Positions 59,279-64,000 of a DNA stretch of 64,000 nucleotides are shown here, one piece after another (positions within the stretch are counted from its first letter, which is position 1; the number at the start of each line of letters is the position of its first letter). Location: assembly GCA_963721725.1 (NCBI GenBank), contig CAVRLX010000014.1, positions 1 through 64,000 of the forward strand, given 5' to 3'. Below the pieces are notes generated by a model. It was not told the DNA's origin, ran no database searches, and was given only the letters and a program-made list of their open reading frames with translations. This stretch comes from RI-153 sp963721725 (GTDB taxonomy: Bacteria > Chloroflexota > Anaerolineae > Caldilineales > Caldilineaceae). Both the position numbers and the translations under genes were made by a program.

Positions 59279-61126
59279 CTACGCATCAAAATCTTCGTCA
59301 AAATCCTGCGGACGCTTGGCCCGTTTCGGCTTGGCGCTTTTCTTAGCAGCAGCAGGCTTACGTTCGGCAATCCCGGCAGCCGCTTTGGGGCTGCGGCGAG
59401 ACTTGTTGCGCTTGCGCTCCCATTCTTCAAAATCATCCGACTCTTCTTCTGCATCAATTCCCGCCAGCAATTCAGCAGGAACCTCAATGTCGTCGAAGTT
59501 ACCCAATTCCGCTTTCTGACCACGGCGCTGGGCCATGCGTTGGCGCAGCAAATCGGCAGTAATAATCTGAGGCAATTCTTCGCCTTCCACGATTTCCATC
59601 TTTGCTTCTGTTTCCTGGTTGACTTCTTGTACCAAGGCTGCCTCAGCCTCTACGCTCCGATTATCCTCGGCTTTGGCAACTTCGGCCTCGGCAGGTTCCG
59701 GGGCGGGTTTGGCCGGTGAAATCTCGTCTGACTCAATCTCTTCAAAGGGTTTAAACAATGGCAAAGAGGGCGCCGTATGGCTAATCTCCGCTGCCGCCCG
59801 CTCAAAGGCATCCAGCGCCGATTTAGACTCTTGGCGTTCGCGCAGGGTATCTTTCCCTTCATTAAACGCTTCCGGCCATGCCACCAACTCTTCAGCCGCA
59901 TCTTCTAAATTGCGCTCAGCATCCATGCGCTGCACAGCCGCAGCCGCCTGCCGCAGCCGTTCGTCGCTGATGCTGTCGCTGCCGTCCTTTTGCAGAATTC
60001 GCTCTGCCAGTGACAATAGGTCCTGTCCACCCGTCGAACGCTGGGTCTGATGAACAGCCAGCATATCCAGCCCTTCTTCGCGGGCTTCGCTTTCGCTTTT
60101 AATGTCAATACGCCAGCCAGTCAATTTGGCTGCCAGCCGTGCGTTCTGACCTTCTTTGCCAATCGCCAAGCTTAACTGACGGTCAGGAACCACCACAATG
60201 GCAGTCTTCACCGTTGAACCTTCATCCAAAATGACACTTTGCACTTTGGCCGGGCTAAGGGCATTGGCAATATAGGTGCGAAGTTCTGTGCTCCACTCCA
60301 CCACATCAATCTTCTCGTTGGCAAGTTCGTTGACAATATTTTGGATGCGCAGACCGCGCATCCCCACGCAACTGCCCACGGGATCGACGCCAGGAATCGT
60401 AGCGGAGACGGCAACCTTGCTGCGAGCACCAGGCTCACGCGCAATCGATTTAATCTCCACCGTGCCTTCACGCACTTCAGGAATTTCTTGTTCCATCAGG
60501 CGGCGCAATAAATTGCGGTGGGTACGGCTCAACTTGATAACCGGGCCACGATTACTTTTATGCACATCCACCACATACAGGCGCACATAATCGCCACGGC
60601 GCAGCGACTCGCTGGGGATCTGCTCTTCGCGCGGCAAGAGGCTCTCATGCTTTTCACCTAACAACACGGTTACCGCGCCGCTGCCAATGTCGATGCTGCG
60701 CACCTGGGCATTGATGATTTCGCCCACTTTGTGCACAAAATTTTCATAGACCGTATCGCGTTCAGCCTCGCGAATACGCTGTAAAATCACCTGTTTGGCA
60801 GTTTGAGCAGCGATACGACCAAAATCTTTGGGGGTGGTCTGCACCCTGATCACATCACCAATTTTCACATCTGTCTTGACACGCTTGGCGTCTTCAAGAC
60901 GAATTTCGGTGTTTTCGCTGACGATATCTTCCACAACTTCACGTTCGGCAAAAACAGCCATATCGCCGCTGATCCGATCAATGGCAGCAGAAACATTTGC
61001 CATAGATCCATAGTTGCGCTTATAGGCGGAGATCAACGCCGCTTCAATGGCATTGAAAATAACTTCCCGCTCCAGCCCTTTATCGGTGGCGACTTGATTG
61101 ATTCCCGCAATGAGTGCTTTACTCAT
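59279..61126 (-). CDS. nusA: Transcription termination/antitermination factor NusA
   Basis: NusA binds RNA polymerase and nascent RNA. The ATG at 61126 gives MSKALIAGINQVATDKGLER. The protein of about 615 residues has the NusA N-terminal domain, an S1 domain (VGEIINAQVRSIDIGSGAVT) and two KH domains (VDPVGSCVGMRGLRIQNIVN, LSLAIGKEGQNARLAAKLTG). A long acidic then lysine-rich C-terminal extension of ~200 residues ends KRPQDFDEDFDA. Such extensions are variable among phyla. No rimP precedes it; upstream is a dioxygenase gene behind a hairpin. Confidence 0.96.
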   Translation of the reverse strand: MSKALIAGINQVATDKGLEREVIFNAIEAALISAYKRNYGSMANVSAAIDRISGDMAVFAEREVVEDIVSENTEIRLEDAKRVKTDVKIGDVIRVQTTPKDFGRIAAQTAKQVILQRIREAERDTVYENFVHKVGEIINAQVRSIDIGSGAVTVLLGEKHESLLPREEQIPSESLRRGDYVRLYVVDVHKSNRGPVIKLSRTHRNLLRRLMEQEIPEVREGTVEIKSIAREPGARSKVAVSATIPGVDPVGSCVGMRGLRIQNIVNELANEKIDVVEWSTELRTYIANALSPAKVQSVILDEGSTVKTAIVVVPDRQLSLAIGKEGQNARLAAKLTGWRIDIKSESEAREEGLDMLAVHQTQRSTGGQDLLSLAERILQKDGSDSISDERLRQAAAAVQRMDAERNLEDAAEELVAWPEAFNEGKDTLRERQESKSALDAFERAAAEISHTAPSLPLFKPFEEIESDEISPAKPAPEPAEAEVAKAEDNRSVEAEAALVQEVNQETEAKMEIVEGEELPQIITADLLRQRMAQRRGQKAELGNFDDIEVPAELLAGIDAEEESDDFEEWERKRNKSRRSPKAAAGIAERKPAAAKKSAKPKRAKRPQDFDEDFDA

Positions 61127-61494
61127 ACTTGACAGTCTACTCCTAAAACTACAACCATATTCAGTTTGCATCCACAACAGCCCTTTGCCCTCAAAGTGAC
61201 TGTTCAAAAGCTCTACATAACAAGAAAAGTGGGGGATTCCCACTTTCGGGCACTTCTATCAAGGAAAACCTTTTCCTGCTCCAGGCAAGTATAGCACAAG
61301 CCAGCGCAGAAAATCAAGTTGAAGTTAACTGAAACTTATGAAGGTGCAGCGAGAAAAGCTTCGGAGTTATTTTGTAAATACGCCTGCAAAACAGTCTTGG
61401 CAATATCGATAGGACTTATACAGTTGAACCGGAGCTGGCCGGTTTTTAAAACCGGCCAGCTCCCCTGAACACCCAGTGCAGTGCAATGTAGGCG
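61127..61494. other. 368-bp leader region upstream of nusA
   Basis: No gene is seen. It includes the 61431-61463 palindrome and must contain the nusA operon promoter. The usual rimP gene is absent from this site. Confidence 0.4.
61431..61463. terminator. 16-bp perfect palindrome, probable terminator of the PhyH gene
   Basis: GGAGCTGGCCGGTTTT, one base, AAAACCGGCCAGCTCC. It has the same TTTT/AAAA centre as the palindrome at 15759-15793. It lies just after the dioxygenase gene stop. Confidence 0.65.
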
Positions 61495-62310
61495 TCAGAT
61501 CGATTCGCCAGGTCGAAGTGGGGGCAGCGGTTGCAGGATCTTGCGACGCTCTGGCGTCAGGCGATCCAGCAAGGGCTGGGAATATTCATAGCCAAAGCGA
61601 GTCGTTCCCCACTTGGGACCATAGCGAAAGATGGTGACACGGCGTTGGCCGGGATTGGTGCGGCTACCACCGCCGTGCATAAGACCATCTACAAAGAGGA
61701 GGGCATCGCCCTTTTTCATATGCACCTCAATCGCCCCTTCCAGGTGATCCATACGATCTAAACGGCCATAGTCACCAGCATTGGGGTGGCGAAAGTTTGA
61801 CTTGTGGCTGCCGGGAATCACCATGGTGGGGCCGTCGCCCGGTCCCACATCGGTCAGTGCCAATATGACGTTGCACTGTCCGCAGCGGAAGACGTCGTTG
61901 GCGTAATGATAGGCCCCACGCAGCGCCCCCTGAAATCCGCCCGAATGGACAGGGTGATGCCCGCCCGATTCGCGGACGGAGAGGATACATTCGTCGATGA
62001 AGAGACCTTCCACATACGATTTCTCCTCACCGCAATAATGGCGCAGGTAGTTGACCCAGCCGGGGTGATCAATGAGCTTTTCAAAGGGGCCACCTAGCTC
62101 TACACAGTTGTGCAGTTCCAGCCCGGTGGACGAGGTATAGTCACGGCGCTGGGCGTTGCCGTACCATTCGCCATATTCCAGCGGCGGGATCGTGTCAATG
62201 GCGGCGTTGAGTTCGTCGAGCAATTCCGGCTCGGCGGCATTTTCCAGCACAAGATAGCCGCGCAGGTCAAAGAGAAAATCGTCAAGCGGGGTGGGAAAGC
62301 GGGCGTCCAT
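61495..62310 (-). CDS. Phytanoyl-CoA dioxygenase (PhyH) family protein
   Basis: This 271-residue non-haem Fe(II)/2-oxoglutarate oxygenase starts at the ATG at 62310 (MDARFPTPLDDFLFDLRGYL). The core reads GAYHYANDVFRCGQCNVILA, LTDVGPGDGPTMVIPGSHKS, then KGDALLFVDGLMHGGGSRTN with the distal His, and PGQRRVTIFRYGP with the 2-oxoglutarate Arg. Substrates vary widely in this family. The dehydratase gene upstream on the same strand suggests a shared catabolic or modification role, but this is weak. Confidence 0.9.
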   Translation of the reverse strand: MDARFPTPLDDFLFDLRGYLVLENAAEPELLDELNAAIDTIPPLEYGEWYGNAQRRDYTSSTGLELHNCVELGGPFEKLIDHPGWVNYLRHYCGEEKSYVEGLFIDECILSVRESGGHHPVHSGGFQGALRGAYHYANDVFRCGQCNVILALTDVGPGDGPTMVIPGSHKSNFRHPNAGDYGRLDRMDHLEGAIEVHMKKGDALLFVDGLMHGGGSRTNPGQRRVTIFRYGPKWGTTRFGYEYSQPLLDRLTPERRKILQPLPPLRPGESI

Positions 62311-62346
62311 GGTGATGATCTCCGTGAGTGGGGTTGGGGTAGATGA

Positions 62347-62400
62347 TACGGGATGCGTAATGCGTGTTGCAGAGATACGCAATACGCATCCCGCATCCCG
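62347..62400. repeat. Palindrome of GGGATGCGTA words
   Basis: GGGATGCGTAATGCGT and ACGCAATACGCATCCC pair with one mismatch around GTTGCAGAGAT, followed by GCATCCCG. It lies between the dehydratase and dioxygenase genes and shares words with 34840-34877. Confidence 0.7.
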
Positions 62401-62403
62401 TTT

Positions 62404-63582
62404 TTACCAGTCCAGAATCGCGCCGTCGTGTGCGCGCACGGTGGTGGCGTGGATCACCTCTTGCTGGAAGGGGTGACGTTTGGCCGCGGTCTCGTCCACT
62501 TCAATGCCCAGACCGGGCACTTCCGTGGGCAGCCAATAGCCATCTTTGGTTTCCAGCGCATGTTGCACCACTTCCCAGCGCCAGGGTACGTCGCTGAGCA
62601 TGTCCTCTTGAATCAAAAAGTTGGGCGTACTCAGGGCAAAGTGGAGCGCCGCAGCATTGGCGACAGGGCCGAGGGGATTGTGCGGAGCCACGCCCATGTA
62701 ATAGGTCTCGGCCATGGCTGCGATCTTCTTGGCCTCCCACAGGCCGCCACAGTGACAAAGATCGGGCTGGATCACATGGCAGGCTTGTTTTTCGAAGATC
62801 TCGCGAAAGCCAAAGCGGGTGACCAGTCGTTCGCCGGTGGCAATGGGCACGGGGCTGTGCTTGCGCAGATCGGCCAGCACGTCCACATTCTCTGGCGGCA
62901 CAGGTTCTTCAATGAAAAAAGGGCGATAGGGAGCCAGAATCCGGCAAAATTCCAGGGCGTTGGCGGGGAAATGGCGACCGTGGCAGTCGATCATAATGTC
63001 CACTTTTTTGCCCACGGCCTCGCGCAGTGCCGCCATCACCCGCTCTGCATAGTCATAGGCTTCGATGCTGTTGAGGCTTTCTGTGGGCGGGGTCAGCAAC
63101 ACTTTGACGGCGGTGTAGCCTTTTTCGATCACGGCCAGCGCTCGCTCTACAAAGATCTGTGGATCGTCGCTCTGCTGCGATTCGTAGACGGCGCGCATGT
63201 CGCCGCCGCCCAAGTGGGTATACATGCGGACTTTGTCGCGGACCAAGCCGCCCAGCAGCCGATAGACAGGCAGCCCTACGGCTTTGCCGGCAATGTCCCA
63301 CAGGGCCTGTTCGATGCCGCTAATCGCCGACATGCCGATGACGCCTAGCCGCCAGAACGATTGGCGGTACATTTTTTGATAAAGGTGTTCAATGCGGCTG
63401 GGATCTTCGCCAAGCAGCATGGGCGCAAAATCCTCGACTGCGCCCACCACGGCGCGCGTCTTCCATTCCAGCGAGGCTTCGCCCCAGCCGTACAGCCCCG
63501 CTTGATCGGTTTCTACTTTCACAAAAACCCAGTTACGCATTTCGGCGTTGACAACCACTGTTTTGATAGCGGTGATCTTCAC
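62404..63582 (-). CDS. Mandelate racemase/enolase-superfamily sugar-acid dehydratase (galactonate dehydratase-like)
   Basis: This 392-residue protein has the capping domain opening MKITAIKTVVVNAEMRNWVF and the barrel metal ligands: Asp in VDIMIDCHGRHF, Glu in RPFFIEEPVPPENVD and Glu in VPIATGERLVTRFG. The general-acid/base His is in YYMGVAPHNPLGPVANAAAL. This set and the spacing match D-galactonate/gluconate-type dehydratases, giving a 2-keto-3-deoxy sugar acid. Related substrates cannot be excluded by motif alone. Confidence 0.87.
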   Translation of the reverse strand: MKITAIKTVVVNAEMRNWVFVKVETDQAGLYGWGEASLEWKTRAVVGAVEDFAPMLLGEDPSRIEHLYQKMYRQSFWRLGVIGMSAISGIEQALWDIAGKAVGLPVYRLLGGLVRDKVRMYTHLGGGDMRAVYESQQSDDPQIFVERALAVIEKGYTAVKVLLTPPTESLNSIEAYDYAERVMAALREAVGKKVDIMIDCHGRHFPANALEFCRILAPYRPFFIEEPVPPENVDVLADLRKHSPVPIATGERLVTRFGFREIFEKQACHVIQPDLCHCGGLWEAKKIAAMAETYYMGVAPHNPLGPVANAAALHFALSTPNFLIQEDMLSDVPWRWEVVQHALETKDGYWLPTEVPGLGIEVDETAAKRHPFQQEVIHATTVRAHDGAILDW

Positions 63583-63718
63583 ACGGCAATCCTTTCATGA
63601 ATGGGATGGGTGGGATCATCTGCGTGAAAGGACAAGTACGCATGGCGCAGATGGGGTTGTTGGGGGGTGTGGATAATCGGCAGGAGTACGGTAACGGATC
63701 AGACAAGGTGTTGTCAAA

Positions 63719-63760
63719 CCTGCGCATAGGGCCATGAGTGATCATGGCCCTATGCGCAGG
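63719..63760 (-). terminator. 19-bp perfect hairpin after the partial secreted-protein gene
   Basis: CCTGCGCATAGGGCCATGA, loop GTGA, TCATGGCCCTATGCGCAGG. It lies between the partial gene at the right edge and the dehydratase gene, both on the minus strand. On the minus strand it is followed only by TTTG, so it is a strong hairpin with a weak T run. Confidence 0.65.
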
Positions 63761-63785
63761 AGGAGTGCGTAGAGCAGTGCGAGTC

Positions 63786-64000
63786 CTATTTTGTCAGCAT
63801 GGGCAGGAAGGTGGGATTGCTGGCGCGGATGACAAAGGCATAGTTTGTGTCGGGCGCATCATAGGCAGGTCGGCTCTCGACGGTTCGCCAATCATGCGGC
63901 GCGCCTTTGGCTTCTATAACCAGATCCGTTGTATCAGGACCGCCCAGCCCCACGTCAAAGTAGGCGGTAAAGGATTCGTTGACATCCAGGATGCCATCTG
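63786..64000 (-). CDS. C-terminal part of a secreted protein with FLPMLTK tail (partial)
   Basis: The gene enters from the right edge and ends with a stop at 63786. The visible 70 residues read DGILDVNESFTAYFDVGLGG, then DTTDLVIEAKGAPHDW, and end VIRASNPTFLPMLTK. The sequence is beta-rich and lacks catalytic motifs. Its tail matches those of the subtilase, the GH44 protein and the secreted protein at 24948, which suggests export. The N-terminal part lies outside the window. Confidence 0.65.
   Translation of the reverse strand, partial: DGILDVNESFTAYFDVGLGGPDTTDLVIEAKGAPHDWRTVESRPAYDAPDTNYAFVIRASNPTFLPMLTK

Overview
The window looks like part of a Chloroflexota chromosome, probably of the Caldilineae/Anaerolineae kind. 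This is inferred from gene content: the housekeeping set (nusA-ylxR-infB-rbfA-nrnA-truB-ribF, hrcA-grpE, topA, sbcCD), many proline/threonine-rich lipoproteins, a GH44 glycosidase, an R2-like ligand-binding oxidase, CRTAC1/ASPIC-UnbV proteins and fused CysNC. Base composition is moderately GC-rich, with two exceptions. The first ~780 bases are far more GC-rich and carry the start of a dnaE gene that does not belong to this genome. The AT-rich stretches near 6.5-7.05 kb and 8.9-9.8 kb are remains of an acquired OLD-family nuclease.

Layout. 1-2.8 kb: foreign end fragment, then a herA operon with a DUF433/DUF5615 toxin-antitoxin pair inside it. 2.8-6.2 kb: sugar ABC transporter (binding lipoprotein, two permeases). 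6.7-11.5 kb: OLD nuclease broken by two head-to-head copies of an IS1182-type element, the second truncated and abutting a PIG-L deacetylase fragment. 11.4-15.8 kb: six-hairpin glycosidase, histidine-rich membrane protein, hicAB and a CRTAC1 protein in one tightly packed strand. 15.9-19.3 kb: sulfate activation (cysD, cysNC). 19.8-28.7 kb: topA, orphan response regulator, R2lox, fasciclin lipoprotein, secreted protein, yggS-proC-yggT, lipoprotein. 28.8-34.8 kb: subtilase, lytic transglycosylase, metallopeptidase, PhnD-like protein, DMT exporter, phosphodiesterase. 34.9-41.1 kb: Gfo/Idh oxidoreductase, higBA, pdxA, GH44. 41.4-48.9 kb: CIRCE-controlled hrcA-grpE, GNAT, YvlD-like membrane protein, sbcCD. 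48.9-52.6 kb: glycosyltransferase and a haem/PQQ-dehydrogenase lipoprotein. 52.7-61.1 kb: translation/RNA operon read right to left. 61.5-64 kb: PhyH dioxygenase, sugar-acid dehydratase and the end of a secreted protein.

How the genes fit together. The ABC transporter, GH44, glycosidase, Gfo/Idh oxidoreductase and dehydratase suggest a plant-polymer or oligosaccharide scavenger. A ~75-bp non-coding element is shared by the leaders of the ABC permease genes and the GH44 gene, which suggests common control. Four proteins with non-lipoprotein export features end in the same short tail of the form F/Y-x-P-x-h-h, a possible C-terminal sorting signal.

Quality caution. At least a dozen conserved genes (topA, pdxA, sbcD, ylxR, the first ABC permease, a GNAT and others) each carry single-base frameshifts, with both halves still well conserved. 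This is best read as uncorrected long-read indels rather than gene decay. The join near 780 is probably an assembly chimera, and the one at 11270 may be.
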